Shown: positions 35,325 through 44,777, counted from the first letter of the stretch. The stretch: DNA of 64,000 bases from Aquamicrobium lusatiense (GCF_014201615.1 NZ_JACHEU010000001.1:1445631-1509630); one strand, 5' to 3'. The notes: generated by a model from the sequence alone, not told the origin. Program-made: numbers and translations.

Positions 35325-36416
35325 TCAGCGCAGCATCCGCGACACGAGCTGTGCGGTGTAGTCGACCATCGGCACGATGCGGGCATAGTTGAGCCGCGTC
35401 GGGCCGATGACGCCGAGCGCGCCCACCACGCGCGCTTCTGCGTCGCGATAGGGCGCCACCACCAGCGACGATCCTGACAGCGAGAACAGCTTGTTCTCCG
35501 AGCCGATGAAGATGCGCACGCCGGGTCCCTCTTCGGCGAGGTTGAGCAATTGCAGCAGGCCGTCCTGCGTCTCAAGGTCGTCGAACAGGTTCTTGAGCAG
35601 TTCCATGTCCGCCTGCGCGGTGATGTTTTCCAGAAGATTCGCCCGGCCGCGCACGATCAGCCGCGCCGGCAGGTCGCTTTCGGCTCCCGCCCACACCGCC
35701 AGCCCCTTTTCCACCAGCGCTTGTGACAGCGAATCGAGGGCCGCGCGCGTTTCTTCCTTGATGCGCGAGATTTCAGTGCGCGCCTCGGCCAGCGTGCGCC
35801 CGCGGATGTGGGCGTTGAGGAAGTTGGAAGCCTCGTGCAGTTGCGAGACGGTGACGCCCGCCGGCAGGTCGATGATGCGGTTTTCCACATCGCCGTTCTG
35901 CGAGACCAGCACGGTCAGCGCCTTTGTCGGCTCAAGCTGGATGAACTCGATGTGCTTGAGCGCCGCCTCGCTCTTGGCCGCCAGCACGACGCCTGCCCCG
36001 CGCGACATGCCGGACAGGAGCTGGCTCGCCTCCGTCAGCATGTGTTCGAGAGAAGTGTCGTTGCCCGAAGCCTTGATCTGTGTCTCGATGCTGCGCCGTT
36101 CCTCGTCGCCGAGGTCGCCGATCTCCATGAAGGCATCGACGAAGAAGCGCAGGCCCGCCTGCGTCGGCAGGCGCCCGGCCGAGACATGCGGCGCGTAGAT
36201 CAGGCCCAGATGCTCCAGATCGCTCATCACGTTGCGGATCGTGGCCGGCGACAATGTCGAGGGCAGAATGCGCGACAGGCTGCGCGAACCCACCGGCTCG
36301 CCGTCCTTCAGGTAGGAATCGACGAGACGCCGGAAGATCTCGCGCGAGCGCGTATCCAGCGACTGCCACTGCGATGCGGGAACCGGCGGTGTCGGGGCTG
36401 AACTGTGCTTTGTCAT
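35325..36416 (-). CDS. hrcA: Heat-inducible transcription repressor HrcA
   Basis: HrcA represses heat-shock genes by binding CIRCE. The 363-residue protein has the winged helix ([40 protein letters not shown]) and conserved [18 protein letters not shown]. The ATG at 36416 is 124 bases from the divergent rph gene, a well-known alphaproteobacterial pair. grpE, frequently next in line, is absent here. No CIRCE palindrome is visible around the gene. Confidence 0.95.
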   Translation of the reverse strand: MTKHSSAPTPPVPASQWQSLDTRSREIFRRLVDSYLKDGEPVGSRSLSRILPSTLSPATIRNVMSDLEHLGLIYAPHVSAGRLPTQAGLRFFVDAFMEIGDLGDEERRSIETQIKASGNDTSLEHMLTEASQLLSGMSRGAGVVLAAKSEAALKHIEFIQLEPTKALTVLVSQNGDVENRIIDLPAGVTVSQLHEASNFLNAHIRGRTLAEARTEISRIKEETRAALDSLSQALVEKGLAVWAGAESDLPARLIVRGRANLLENITAQADMELLKNLFDDLETQDGLLQLLNLAEEGPGVRIFIGSENKLFSLSGSSLVVAPYRDAEARVVGALGVIGPTRLNYARIVPMVDYTAQLVSRMLR

Positions 36417-36539
36417 GTCGTACCTCTATACAAAGGATATAGACGCGGCGGGCGCCAGTGCAAGCAAGCCGTTTTCCTTTGCGCAAGCAGCCGTGGAGGG
36501 CTACAAGCCCGCAAAATCACAGGATTGGAAAGACACGAC

Positions 36540-37256
36540 ATGCGCCCCTCCAAACGCCAGCCAGACGAAATGCGCGCCATCTCCTTCGAGCGCGGCTTTT
36601 CAAAGCACGCCGAAGGCTCCTGCCTCGTGAAATTTGGCGATACCCACGTTCTGTGCACCGCAAGCCTCGAAGAGCGGGTGCCAGGCTGGATGCGCAATTC
36701 CGGCAAGGGCTGGGTGACGGCCGAATATGGCATGCTGCCGCGTTCGACCGGCGAGCGCATGCGCCGCGAGGCTTCTGCCGGCAAGCAGGGCGGGCGCACG
36801 CAGGAAATCCAGCGTCTCATCGGCCGGTCGCTGCGCGCCGTCGTCGACATGCAGGCGCTGGGCGAGCAGCAGATCACCATCGACTGCGATGTGCTTCAGG
36901 CCGATGGCGGCACGCGCACGGCCTCGATCACCGGCGCATGGATCGCCCTCCACGATTGCCTGCGCTGGATGGAAGCGCGCCAGATGGTGAATGTGCAGCG
37001 GGTGCTGAAGGATCACGTCGCCGCCATCTCCTGCGGCATCCATGATGGCCAGCCGGTCATCGACCTCGATTATCTGGAGGATTCCGCCGCCGGCACCGAT
37101 GCCAATTTCGTCATGACCGGCAAGGGCGGCATCGTCGAGATCCAGGGCACCGCCGAGGGCGAGCCCTTCACCGACGCGCAGTTCGCCGAGCTGATGGGAC
37201 TTGCCCGCAACGGCATCGCCCGGCTGGTCGAGTTGCAGAAGCTGGCCGTCGCCTGA
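36540..37256 (+). CDS. rph: Ribonuclease PH
   Basis: RNase PH trims tRNA 3' ends by phosphorolysis. The 238-residue protein begins [12 protein letters not shown] and contains [61 protein letters not shown] and [19 protein letters not shown] [16 protein letters not shown], all family signatures. It is divergent from hrcA. Downstream lie a VOC protein, rdgB and hemW on the same strand. Confidence 0.96.
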   Translation: MRPSKRQPDEMRAISFERGFSKHAEGSCLVKFGDTHVLCTASLEERVPGWMRNSGKGWVTAEYGMLPRSTGERMRREASAGKQGGRTQEIQRLIGRSLRAVVDMQALGEQQITIDCDVLQADGGTRTASITGAWIALHDCLRWMEARQMVNVQRVLKDHVAAISCGIHDGQPVIDLDYLEDSAAGTDANFVMTGKGGIVEIQGTAEGEPFTDAQFAELMGLARNGIARLVELQKLAVA

Positions 37257-37269
37257 AAGCTCTGATGCC

Positions 37270-37680
37270 ATGAAGCCCGCTGCCGTCCTTGAATCTGCGC
37301 TCTACGTGACCGATCTTGCTGCCGCCGAGGCTTTCTATGGTGACGTGCTGGGTCTGGAACGGATTGCGAAGGTGGAGGGGCGGCATGTGTTCTTCCGCTG
37401 CGGGCAGGGCGTGGTGCTTTTGTTCAATGCCGGGGCGACGATTGAGCCGCCCGCGCCCGATGTGCGGCTGCCGGTGCCGCCGCACGGCACGACAGGGCAG
37501 GGGCATCTGTGCTTTGCCGCCAGCGCCGATGAGATCGACGCGTGGAAGAGCCGGCTGGAAGCGGCGGGCATTGCCATCGAAGCCGATTTCGAGTGGCCTC
37601 AAGGTGGCCGTTCCATCTATATCCGCGACCCTTCCGGCAATTCGCTGGAATTCGCCGAACCGCGTATCTGGGGCCTGTAA
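37270..37680 (+). CDS. VOC-family glyoxalase/dioxygenase-like protein
   Basis: This 136-residue protein has two beta-alpha-beta-beta-beta modules of the vicinal-oxygen-chelate fold: [23 protein letters not shown] at the start and [25 protein letters not shown] at the end. Metal ligands are likely His/Glu in HLCF and NSLEFAE. The substrate is unknown. Its ATG is 13 bases after rph, and its TAA overlaps the rdgB ATG as TAATG, so it is inserted in the usual rph-rdgB-hemW operon. Confidence 0.87.
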   Translation: MKPAAVLESALYVTDLAAAEAFYGDVLGLERIAKVEGRHVFFRCGQGVVLLFNAGATIEPPAPDVRLPVPPHGTTGQGHLCFAASADEIDAWKSRLEAAGIAIEADFEWPQGGRSIYIRDPSGNSLEFAEPRIWGL

Positions 37681-38324
37681 TGCATCCTTTGGACAAGAAG
37701 ATCGTCGTCGCCAGCCATAATGAAGGCAAGCTGCGCGAATTTGCCGACCTGATGGCGCCTTTCGGCTTCGAGGCGAAGTCGGCGCGCGAATTCGGTCTGC
37801 CCGAGCCGGATGAAACGGGCACCACCTTCGAGGAAAACGCCTATATCAAGGCTTTCGCGGCGGCCAGTGCTACCGGCCTGCCCGCTCTTTCAGACGATTC
37901 CGGCCTGTGCATCGACGCGCTGGACGGCGATCCGGGCGTCTACACCGCCAACTGGGCCGAAAAGCCGGATGGCAAGCGCGATTTCGGCATGGCCATGGAA
38001 AAGGCCGAAGCCGCCATGCAGAAGGCGGGCGCGGTGGAGCCGCAGCAGCGCACAGGCCGTTTCGTTGCCGTGATCTGCCTTGCCTTTCCCGATGGCGAGG
38101 CGGAATATTATCGCGGCGAGGTGGAAGGCCATCTGGTGTGGCCGCCGCGCGGCGAACTGGGGTTCGGTTATGATCCGGTCTTTCTGCCGGATGGCTATGA
38201 AAGGACCTTCGGCGAGATGAGTGCCGAGCAGAAGCACGGCTGGAAGCCCGGTGCGCCCGACGCGCTGTCGCACCGTGCTCGCGCCTTCCAGAAGTTCGCC
38301 CGAGCACGATTGGGAGTGGCGTGA
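37680..38324 (+). CDS. rdgB: Non-canonical purine NTP pyrophosphatase RdgB/HAM1
   Basis: The enzyme cleaves dITP, ITP and XTP to monophosphates, keeping deaminated purines out of nucleic acids. The 214-residue protein shows [29 protein letters not shown] (metal and catalytic Asp) and [13 protein letters not shown] with SHRARAFQK. The ATG overlaps the VOC stop (TAATG); its TGA overlaps the hemW GTG (GTGA). The operon rph-VOC-rdgB-hemW is therefore tightly packed. Confidence 0.95.
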   Translation: MHPLDKKIVVASHNEGKLREFADLMAPFGFEAKSAREFGLPEPDETGTTFEENAYIKAFAAASATGLPALSDDSGLCIDALDGDPGVYTANWAEKPDGKRDFGMAMEKAEAAMQKAGAVEPQQRTGRFVAVICLAFPDGEAEYYRGEVEGHLVWPPRGELGFGYDPVFLPDGYERTFGEMSAEQKHGWKPGAPDALSHRARAFQKFARARLGVA

Positions 38325-39478
38325 CGCTGGATCGCTCTCCCGGTTTCGGGGTTTACCTCCACTGGCCGTTCTGCGCGGCCAAGTGCCCTTATTGCGACTT
38401 CAACAGCCATGTGCGCCATCAGAAGGTCGATCAGCAGCGTTTCGTGCGCGCCTTCGCCACCGAAATGGCATCGATGCGGGCACGCACCGGCCCTCGCGAG
38501 GTGACGTCGATCTTCATCGGCGGCGGCACGCCCTCGCTGATGGACCCAGCAACCGTGGACGCGATATTGGGGGAGGTCGCCCGTAACTGGACGGTTCCCG
38601 CCGGCATAGAGGTGACGCTGGAGGCCAATCCGTCCTCGGTCGAGGCGGAGCGTTTTCGCGGCTATCGCGCAGCCGGCGTCAACCGCGTCTCGCTGGGCGT
38701 GCAGGCGCTCAATGACGCCGATCTGCGTTTCCTCGGCCGTTTGCATGACGTTTCCGAGGCGCTCCATGCGATCAGGCTGGCGCGCGAGATCTTCCCGCGC
38801 CTGTCCTTCGATCTCATCTATGCGCGGCCCGGCCAGACACCGGAGGCGTGGGAGGCGGAACTGAACGAGGCGATCGGCCATGCCGCCGATCATCTGTCGC
38901 TCTATCAGCTCACCATCGAGGAAGGCACCGCCTTCCACAAGCTCCATGCGGCCCGCAAATTCGAGATGCCGGTGCCCGATCTCGCCGCCGATCTCTATCA
39001 GCTCACGCAGGAAGTCACCGCCGCGCGCGGCCTGCCGGCCTATGAGGTGTCGAACCACGCGCGCCCCGGAGCGGAAAGCCGGCACAACCTCGTTTATTGG
39101 CGCTATGGCGAATATGTCGGCATTGGTCCCGGCGCGCACGGCCGCTTCGTGGAAGACGGCACGCGCATCGTCACCATCGCCGAAAGGCATCCCGAGACTT
39201 GGGCGGAACTGGTGGAGCGGCAGGGCCACGGCACCGTGGATGGCGAGCGGCTGACCCGCGAGGAAGAGGCCGACGAATTCCTGATGATGGGGTTGCGTCT
39301 GGTCGAGGGCATCGACCTCGCTCGCTTCGAGACCCTGTCAGGGCGCACGCTGCCGCGCCGCCAGCTGTCCATTTTGCAGGAGGAGGGACTTGTCGCCCCG
39401 GTGGGCAATTCAGGCCTGCGCGCCACGCCCTCCGGCATGATCGTGCTGAACTCGCTGGTGGCGGAACTGGCGCGGTAG
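38321..39478 (+). CDS. hemW: HemW, radical-SAM haem chaperone
   Basis: HemW is related to oxygen-independent coproporphyrinogen oxidase and delivers haem to respiratory enzymes. The 385-residue protein has the radical-SAM cluster [13 protein letters not shown] near residue 21 and [32 protein letters not shown]. The GTG start overlaps rdgB. The extra Cys after the third cluster cysteine, which HemN uses, is replaced by the HemW pattern CDF. It ends the operon; a palindromic repeat begins at its stop codon. Confidence 0.93.
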   Translation: MTLDRSPGFGVYLHWPFCAAKCPYCDFNSHVRHQKVDQQRFVRAFATEMASMRARTGPREVTSIFIGGGTPSLMDPATVDAILGEVARNWTVPAGIEVTLEANPSSVEAERFRGYRAAGVNRVSLGVQALNDADLRFLGRLHDVSEALHAIRLAREIFPRLSFDLIYARPGQTPEAWEAELNEAIGHAADHLSLYQLTIEEGTAFHKLHAARKFEMPVPDLAADLYQLTQEVTAARGLPAYEVSNHARPGAESRHNLVYWRYGEYVGIGPGAHGRFVEDGTRIVTIAERHPETWAELVERQGHGTVDGERLTREEEADEFLMMGLRLVEGIDLARFETLSGRTLPRRQLSILQEEGLVAPVGNSGLRATPSGMIVLNSLVAELAR

Positions 39479-39524
39479 AGCATTTCGCAGTCAGGCGGAA
39501 TCGTCTGACGTCGCACAAATGCGG
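39477..39524 (+). repeat. Intergenic palindromic repeat, copy A
   Basis: This 48-base element starts AGAGCATTTC and ends CAAATGCGG. Its outer arms GCATTT and AAATGC are complementary and an inner dyad GTCAG/CTGAC is present. It matches copy B (44090-44137, other strand) over most of its length. It begins at the hemW stop codon. Confidence 0.7.
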
Positions 39525-39571
39525 CCAACGAAAACAAGCCGGAGCAGCGTTCGTCAGAACGCCCGCTGCTG

Positions 39572-39617
39572 CAGATCGTCCTTTGTGCGTCCATACGGAA
39601 GCACAAAGGACGATCTG
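39572..39617. repeat. Perfect 17-base-pair palindrome
   Basis: CAGATCGTCCTTTGTGC (39572-39588) and its exact complement (39601-39617) flank a 12-base loop. A second small hairpin, GCGTTC/GAACGC, lies just upstream (39547-39562). There is no U-tract, so it is more likely a repeat or RNA-processing element than a terminator. Confidence 0.7.
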
Positions 39618-39709
39618 AATTATCGATAGAGTATCGCCGGAGCTCTGAAGACTTTCCTTTCGCCGGCCGCCGATCCAGTATGGCGGCCCACAATCCGGCG
39701 GGGCATTGC

Positions 39710-40144
39710 ATGAACCTTTCCTTTTCCTCGTGGCAGTTCTGGGCGCTGCTTTCGGCCGGTTTCGCGGCCCTTACCGCCATCTTCGCCAAGGTGGGCGTTG
39801 AAAACGTCAATTCCGACTTTGCCACGCTGATCCGTACGGCGGTCATCCTGCTGGTCATCGCCGCGATCGTCATGGCGACCGGGCAGGCGCAGCCGCTCGG
39901 CTCCATTTCGGGCAGAACCTACATATTTCTCGCGCTGTCGGGTCTGGCGACGGGCGCCTCGTGGCTGTGCTATTTCCGGGCCCTGAAGCTCGGGCAGGCG
40001 GCGCAGGTCGCGCCCATCGACAAGCTGAGCGTCGTTCTGGTGGCCGTGTTCGGCGTGATCTTTCTGGGCGAGCGCCTGTCGCTCGCCAACTGGCTGGGTG
40101 TCATGCTCATCGCGGCCGGTGCCGTTCTGGTCGCCTATCGTTAG
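39710..40144 (+). CDS. Single-repeat EamA-family membrane protein
   Basis: The 144-residue protein has five hydrophobic segments and the EamA end motif DKLSVVLVAVFGVIFLGERL, so it is a half-size DMT transporter that would need to dimerise. Half-size EamA proteins of this length are common in bacteria. ATG at 39710 is chosen; an ATG 30 bases upstream is also in frame. It is flanked by repeats on the left and converges on a GNAT gene. Substrate unknown. Confidence 0.82.
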   Translation: MNLSFSSWQFWALLSAGFAALTAIFAKVGVENVNSDFATLIRTAVILLVIAAIVMATGQAQPLGSISGRTYIFLALSGLATGASWLCYFRALKLGQAAQVAPIDKLSVVLVAVFGVIFLGERLSLANWLGVMLIAAGAVLVAYR

Positions 40145-40156
40145 GCGAAAAACCGC

Positions 40157-40621
40157 TCAGCGCGAGATCGAGAAGACGCTGAGGTCGGCGACGCGTTTCT
40201 CGGTGCAGCGCCATCCCATTTTTTCGTAGAAGGACGCCAGATGTGGTTCGGCACAGAGATAGACCGTGTCGAAACCTCGCGAAAACCCCTGCTCGACGGC
40301 GGCGAGCACGAGCTTCGCGCCGAGCCCGCCCTTGCGCGCCTTTGGCTCGACCCAGACGGCGGCAACCCATGGCGTGTATTGCGGGCGCTCATCGAGGTCG
40401 CTGGCGATCAGATGCGCGCAGCCGTAGAAATCCGGACCTTCATGGGCAACCAGCGAAAGCGGGATGTCCTGTCCATCCATGCATTCGTGCACCATGGCCT
40501 CGATCTCGGAGAGGGCGACGCCCTGTTCGCGCCACCATGCCTGCCAGACGCGATCGGCGATGATTTCGGCAAACTCCGGCTGATCGCGCAGATCGGAAAT
40601 CGCGGGGAGGGAGGCTGTCAT
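40157..40621 (-). CDS. GNAT-family N-acetyltransferase
   Basis: The 154-residue protein has the acetyl-CoA motif region VAAVWVEPKARKGGLGAKLVLAAVEQG (near residue 85-110) and a C-terminal half (AEPHLASFYEKMGWRCTEK) common to GNATs. Substrate is unknown. The start at 40621 gives the family size; the longer upstream frame has no similarity. It is divergent from rsmI with a 98-base gap. Confidence 0.88.
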   Translation of the reverse strand: MTASLPAISDLRDQPEFAEIIADRVWQAWWREQGVALSEIEAMVHECMDGQDIPLSLVAHEGPDFYGCAHLIASDLDERPQYTPWVAAVWVEPKARKGGLGAKLVLAAVEQGFSRGFDTVYLCAEPHLASFYEKMGWRCTEKRVADLSVFSISR

Positions 40622-40719
40622 GGATGTCTTTCCGCGGGCTTTGGTTGTGGCGGCTTGTGGCACGGGCTTTGCAAGGCGCGCAAGCCATGCCAAACCGTCT
40701 TTCTGAAAAAGGACATGGC

Positions 40720-41622
40720 ATGGATTCCGGGACTTCGAGACGCTCCTTCCTGATCGGACAGGCCGAATTTCCGGCCCGGCCGCTGGAGCCGGCGCTCTAT
40801 CTGGTGGCGACGCCAATCGGTAATCTGGCCGACATCACCATCCGAGCGCTGGAAACGCTGGCGGCTGCCGATGTGCTTGCCTGCGAGGACACGCGCGTGT
40901 CGCGCGTTTTGCTGGAGCGCTACGGCATCCGCCGCCGCACGACAGCCTATCACGAGCACAACGCGGCTGAGGCAGGCCCCCGGCTGATGGCGGCGCTGGA
41001 GGAAGGCAAAAGCGTCGCGTTGATTTCCGATGCCGGCACGCCGCTGGTCTCCGATCCGGGCTACCGGCTGGTCGGCGAGGCATTGGAGCGCGGCCTGCGC
41101 GTCGTGCCCATACCGGGACCGTCGGCGGCGCTCGCGGCCCTCACCGTCTCCGGCCTGCCTTCGGATGCCTTCCTGTTCGCGGGTTTTTTGCCGGTCAAGG
41201 CAGGCCAGAAGCGTACGCGGCTGGAGCAGTGGCAGGCGGTGCCGGCGACGCTGATCTTCTTCGAATCACCGCGCCGCGTGGCGGATACGCTCGATGCGAT
41301 GGCGCAGGTGCTGGGGGCGGAACGGCGGGCAGCGGTATGCCGTGAACTGACCAAGACTTTCGAGGAAGCCCGCCACGGAACCCTTGGCGAACTCGCGGCT
41401 CACTATGCCGCCGCCGACACGCCGAAGGGGGAGGTCGTCATTTGCGTCGGTCCCGCTGCGGATGAGGATGCGGCGCCGGCCGATGTGGATGCGCTTCTCA
41501 TCGGCCTTGCGGCTGAAATGCCGGCTTCGAAGGCAGCCGCTGAAGCGGCCCGCATGACCGGCCAGCCCAAGCAGGAGCTTTACCGTCGCCTTCTTGCCCT
41601 GAAGGAGGGCGGCGGTGGCTGA
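40720..41622 (+). CDS. rsmI: 16S rRNA (cytidine1402-2'-O)-methyltransferase RsmI
   Basis: RsmI methylates C1402 in the ribosomal P-site using SAM. The 300-residue protein has [71 protein letters not shown] and [12 protein letters not shown], all characteristic. ATG at 40720 follows AAAAAGGA at 6 bases. It overlaps yraN by 8 bases, a conserved pairing. Confidence 0.94.
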   Translation: MDSGTSRRSFLIGQAEFPARPLEPALYLVATPIGNLADITIRALETLAAADVLACEDTRVSRVLLERYGIRRRTTAYHEHNAAEAGPRLMAALEEGKSVALISDAGTPLVSDPGYRLVGEALERGLRVVPIPGPSAALAALTVSGLPSDAFLFAGFLPVKAGQKRTRLEQWQAVPATLIFFESPRRVADTLDAMAQVLGAERRAAVCRELTKTFEEARHGTLGELAAHYAAADTPKGEVVICVGPAADEDAAPADVDALLIGLAAEMPASKAAAEAARMTGQPKQELYRRLLALKEGGGG

Positions 41623-42019
41623 CGCTCCGGCCCCCCGACCCAACGACAATCGACGCAAGGACAATCGCCGCAAGGCCGCCTATCGGCGCGGCCATTACAG
41701 CGAATGGCTGGCCGCGCTGGCGCTGATGATCAAGGGCTACCGCATTCTGGAACGCCGTTACCGCACGCGGCTTGGCGAAATCGACCTGATCGCGCGGCGC
41801 GGCGATCTGGTGCTCATCGTCGAGGTCAAGGCGCGGCGCTCGCTGGTCGATGCGATGGAGGCGATCGCGCGCCAGTCAGAACGCCGCATCGAAGCCGCCG
41901 CCGACATCTGGCTGTCGCGCCAGCCGGACTATGGCCGGTTTTCCCTGCGCTTCGACATGGTCGCCGTGCTGCCATGGCGCTGGCCGGTACATGTGGAGAA
42001 TATATTTTACGGGCGGTAG
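41615..42019 (+). CDS. yraN: YraN family (UPF0102) nuclease-like protein
   Basis: The 134-residue protein has the endonuclease-like core [29 protein letters not shown] (Asp, Glu and Lys of a PD-(D/E)xK fold), preceded by a basic N-terminus [23 protein letters not shown] at 41615 overlaps the end of rsmI. Biological role of UPF0102 is not settled. Typical neighbour of rsmI. Confidence 0.9.
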   Translation: MADAPAPRPNDNRRKDNRRKAAYRRGHYSEWLAALALMIKGYRILERRYRTRLGEIDLIARRGDLVLIVEVKARRSLVDAMEAIARQSERRIEAAADIWLSRQPDYGRFSLRFDMVAVLPWRWPVHVENIFYGR

Positions 42020-42076
42020 CCGAAGGCAGCGCCTGCCTGAATACCCATCATCCGTTCTGGCATGGCGCGCCAGTCC

Positions 42077-42101
42077 ATCTTCTCCCGCAAGGGGAGAAGG
42101 A
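42077..42101. repeat. Rhizobial intergenic mosaic-type repeat, copy 1
   Basis: CTTCTCCC (42079-42086) and GGGAGAAG (42092-42099) form an 8-base stem around GCAAG. The sequence resembles the widespread rhizobial element with the core CTTCTCCCGCAAGGGGAGAAGG. Confidence 0.6.
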
Positions 42102-42163
42102 AAGTGCTGCATGGTCGCCTGTGCAATTAAGGGGGGGCTTGGCGGTATAGCTGATGTGGGGTC

Positions 42164-42210
42164 CCTTCTTCCTTTAACGGAGAAGGTGGCCGCGGGGCGG
42201 TCGGATGAGG
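42164..42210. repeat. Rhizobial intergenic mosaic-type repeat, copy 2
   Basis: CCTTCTTCC and GGAGAAGG form an imperfect stem, followed by GTGGCCGCGGGGCGGTCGG, the distinctive tail of the same repeat family. It ends 5 bases before the acylphosphatase stop. The two copies bracket a 60-base gap in which I see nothing. Confidence 0.6.
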
Positions 42211-42215
42211 CGTCG

Positions 42216-42494
42216 TCAGCGCAGGATGCGAAAATCGGCCGGCACGTTCTGCACCCCAGGCGGCAAAATCTCCACATCACTGACCACGGCACCGCGCGGA
42301 CCCTGGCGCAGTCGCTCCAGCATTTCGGCAACGGCCTCGTCCGCCCCGCTGAACAGCGACTTGACGGAGCCGTCCGCTTCATTGCGAACCCAGCCGACAA
42401 GGCCGAGCCGTTCGGCCTCTTCCTGCGTCCAGTAGCGGAAGCCGACGCCCTGCACGCGGCCCCGGACACGCACCGTCACCGTGCGGGCGCTCAC
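42216..42494 (-). CDS. acyP: Acylphosphatase
   Basis: The 92-residue protein hydrolyses acyl phosphates. It carries the catalytic Arg in VRGRVQGVGFRYW and the catalytic Asn in GWVRNEADGSV. Its GTG overlaps the P450 stop (GTGA), which sets the start and gives the normal length. The usual metabolic role of this enzyme is not clear; the coupling to a cytochrome P450 is unusual. Confidence 0.9.
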   Translation of the reverse strand: MSARTVTVRVRGRVQGVGFRYWTQEEAERLGLVGWVRNEADGSVKSLFSGADEAVAEMLERLRQGPRGAVVSDVEILPPGVQNVPADFRILR

Positions 42495-43870
42495 CGCCGG
42501 CTCACCCGCATCGGCAGGCCCCCCTGCGGCTGGGTGGTCAGCTTCTGCACCGGCCATGGGCGCGTTTCGGGAACCGTCTCGAACCGAAAACGCGACAGCA
42601 TGACCGCCAGCGCGATGATCGCCTCCTGCATGGCGAAGCTCGCCCCGATGCACACGCGCGGCCCGGCTCCGAACGGCAGATACTGGTAGCGGTCGATGCG
42701 GTCGCGGTTTTCAGGGTGGAAGCGCTCGGGCATGAAGGCATCCGGCGCTTCCCAGAGCTTGCGGTGGCGGTGCACGGTCCACGGCATCACCAGAACCTGC
42801 GCGCCCTTGCGCAGTTCAAGGTCCTTGTAGTGGTCGGTCTCGATCGGCTCGCGGTTGATGGACGGCGCGGGAGGATAGAGCCGCAGCGCCTCCTCGAAGG
42901 CGGCGCGCGTCAGCGGCATGGCGTCCAGCCATTTTACCGGATCGGGCTCGCGCGCCAGAACCGTGTCGATCTCCTGCTCGATCCGCTCGCGCTCCCATGG
43001 CGCTTCGGCAAGGCAGTAGAGCGTCCAGCCCAGCGCCCGCGCCGTGGTCTCGTGGCCGGCACCGATGAAGGTGATGATGTTGTCCTCGATCTCGGCGCGG
43101 GTCAGCCCGTCCGGCCCTTCGGCGCGCAGCAGAAGGGTGAGGAAGTCGTTCGGCACCCAGTCGCCATCGCGCTCCATGCGCGCGCGTCGCAAGGCCATGG
43201 TGTCGGCCACGATCTGGCGGAAATAGGCCATGGTGCGGCGGCCGCGGATGCGGGTGAGGCGCGGCAGCCAGTCCGGCGCGCGTAAGAGGTCGAGCGGATC
43301 GACCCGGCCCATGGTCTCGAACAGGCGGTCGATCTGGCGGGCGAAGCTGCCCGGTTCGCCGGCGATTTCGCCGGAAAACAGCGTCTCGGCCAGGATCTCG
43401 TAGGTCAGCATCGTCATGTCGTGGGCGATGTCGAACGTGCCGCCCTGCTCGTAGCGCTCCACGAAGGTGTTGGTGCAGGCAAGCATGGGGGCCGCGAAGC
43501 CGAATATGTGGCGCGGCGTGAACACCGGCGCCATCGCCTTGCGCGACCGCTTCCACACCGCGCCCTCGGCGGTCAGCAGCCCGTCGCGCAGGATCGGCCG
43601 CAGAACCTTCTGGCGCACCGTGGCCATCCTGTAGTTCTTCGCATTGTCGACCAGCACGTGGCGGATAAGGCCGGGATCGTTGGCAATGACCAGCGGCCCG
43701 CCGATGCCGCTGATCGAAATCCACGGCTCGTTGTAGGAAGGCTCGCCCCACAATTCGAGCGGATTGCGGTAGACGATCCGCATCATTTCCAGCGTCGAAG
43801 GCGGGCTGGTGCGCGGCTTCGGAGCCGGGGGCACAAAGGGGAAAGGGACTGCTTCCGTCACGGTGGCCAT
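42491..43870 (-). CDS. Cytochrome P450
   Basis: The 459-residue soluble monooxygenase has the I-helix ITFIGAGHETTARAL (acid-alcohol pair replaced by HETT), the K-helix EEALRLYPP (ExxR), and the haem loop FGAGPRVCIGASFAM with the cysteine. No membrane anchor is present. No ferredoxin or reductase gene is adjacent. It is coupled to acylphosphatase. The substrate is unknown; fatty acids or terpenoids are possible for this group. Confidence 0.92.
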   Translation of the reverse strand: MATVTEAVPFPFVPPAPKPRTSPPSTLEMMRIVYRNPLELWGEPSYNEPWISISGIGGPLVIANDPGLIRHVLVDNAKNYRMATVRQKVLRPILRDGLLTAEGAVWKRSRKAMAPVFTPRHIFGFAAPMLACTNTFVERYEQGGTFDIAHDMTMLTYEILAETLFSGEIAGEPGSFARQIDRLFETMGRVDPLDLLRAPDWLPRLTRIRGRRTMAYFRQIVADTMALRRARMERDGDWVPNDFLTLLLRAEGPDGLTRAEIEDNIITFIGAGHETTARALGWTLYCLAEAPWERERIEQEIDTVLAREPDPVKWLDAMPLTRAAFEEALRLYPPAPSINREPIETDHYKDLELRKGAQVLVMPWTVHRHRKLWEAPDAFMPERFHPENRDRIDRYQYLPFGAGPRVCIGASFAMQEAIIALAVMLSRFRFETVPETRPWPVQKLTTQPQGGLPMRVSRR

Positions 43871-44015
43871 GCCCGATATCTAGGTTCGCCGCACCCTTGC
43901 GTCCACAGCAATTCTCCATCGTGCATGAATCGTGAACGCACCGTCACCCTCGAAAATCAACGGTTCGGGAAAAATCATCTCTTGCCGCAGGCGCATAAAA
44001 GGCCCATCTGGCGCT

Positions 44016-44076
44016 GGTCACTTTTGGTGACCCCGCACATTTCCGGTGAGCCGGACGCTCACCGGAAATGTGCGGG
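44016..44076. repeat. Two consecutive perfect hairpins
   Basis: GGTCAC (44016-44021) with GTGACC (44027-44032) forms a short stem. It is followed by a 20-base-pair perfect stem, CCCGCACATTTCCGGTGAGC (44032-44051) with its complement (44057-44076) and a 5-base loop. TCTCTTGTTTTT follows on the plus strand, terminator-like, although no plus-strand gene is known upstream. Confidence 0.7.
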
Positions 44077-44089
44077 TCTCTTGTTTTTA

Positions 44090-44137
44090 CCGCATTGTCC
44101 GACGCCGAAGCGACTTCGCTTCGACTGGAAATGCTCC
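44090..44137 (-). repeat. Intergenic palindromic repeat, copy B
   Basis: Read on the minus strand it starts GGAGCATTTCCAGTCG and ends GGACAATGCGG, like copy A at 39477-39524. Its inner dyad is CGAAGCG/CGCTTCG with a 4-base loop. It lies immediately upstream of the FMN-reductase gene. Confidence 0.7.
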
Positions 44138-44157
44138 GGATCACAGGGATTCCTACA

Positions 44158-44745
44158 TTGACGCACAAGCTCAACATCATCGTCGGCAGCACGCGGCCGG
44201 GCCGCGTGGGGCCGATCTTCGCGAACTGGTTCGTTGAATTCGCCCGCCAGCATGGCAAGTTCGACCCGGTTCTGGTCGACATCGCCGAGTTCAATCTGCC
44301 CTTGTTCGACGAGCCGAAGCATCCGCGCCTCGGCCAGTACGAAAACGCCCATACAAAGCGCTGGTCGCAGACCATCGCCGAAGGCGACGCCTATGTGTTC
44401 GTGACGCCGGAATACAATTCGATCATTCCCGCGCCGCTGCTCAACGCCATCACCTATCTGTCCACCGAATGGAACTACAAGCCTGCCGGCTTCCTCTCCT
44501 ACGGCGGCGTTTCCGGTGGCCTGCGCGCCGTGGAATCGGCCAAGCCGCTGCTGGCAGCCCTCAAGGTCGTGCCCATCCCCGAAGGCGTGCCGGTTCCGGG
44601 CTATCCGCAGTTCCTGGCCGACGGTGAATTCAGGCCGAACGAACTGATCACCAACGGCGCAACCACCATGCTGGACGAACTGGACCGCTGGGCAGGCGCG
44701 CTCAAGGCGCTTCGTTCGCAGGTGAAGGCCGCCGCCGCGGCCTGA
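44158..44745 (+). CDS. NADPH-dependent FMN reductase-family protein
   Basis: The 195-residue flavodoxin-like protein has LNIIVGSTRPGRVGP (FMN phosphate loop), VFVTPEYNSIIPAPLLNAI (flavin-binding PEYN) and LSYGGVSGGLRAVE. It should reduce FMN or quinones and azo compounds with NAD(P)H. A TTG at 44158 is preferred because ACAGGGA is 9 bases upstream; an ATG at 44131 lies in repeat copy B. A terminator follows the gene. Confidence 0.9.
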   Translation: MTHKLNIIVGSTRPGRVGPIFANWFVEFARQHGKFDPVLVDIAEFNLPLFDEPKHPRLGQYENAHTKRWSQTIAEGDAYVFVTPEYNSIIPAPLLNAITYLSTEWNYKPAGFLSYGGVSGGLRAVESAKPLLAALKVVPIPEGVPVPGYPQFLADGEFRPNELITNGATTMLDELDRWAGALKALRSQVKAAAAA

Positions 44746-44777
44746 TACGCAGGCACGTCTTATCCATCATTACCCTG

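Noticed and set aside
36417..36539. Possible CIRCE element in the hrcA/rph gap
   Set aside because: No TTAGCACTC-N9-GAGTGCTAA palindrome or close variant is present.
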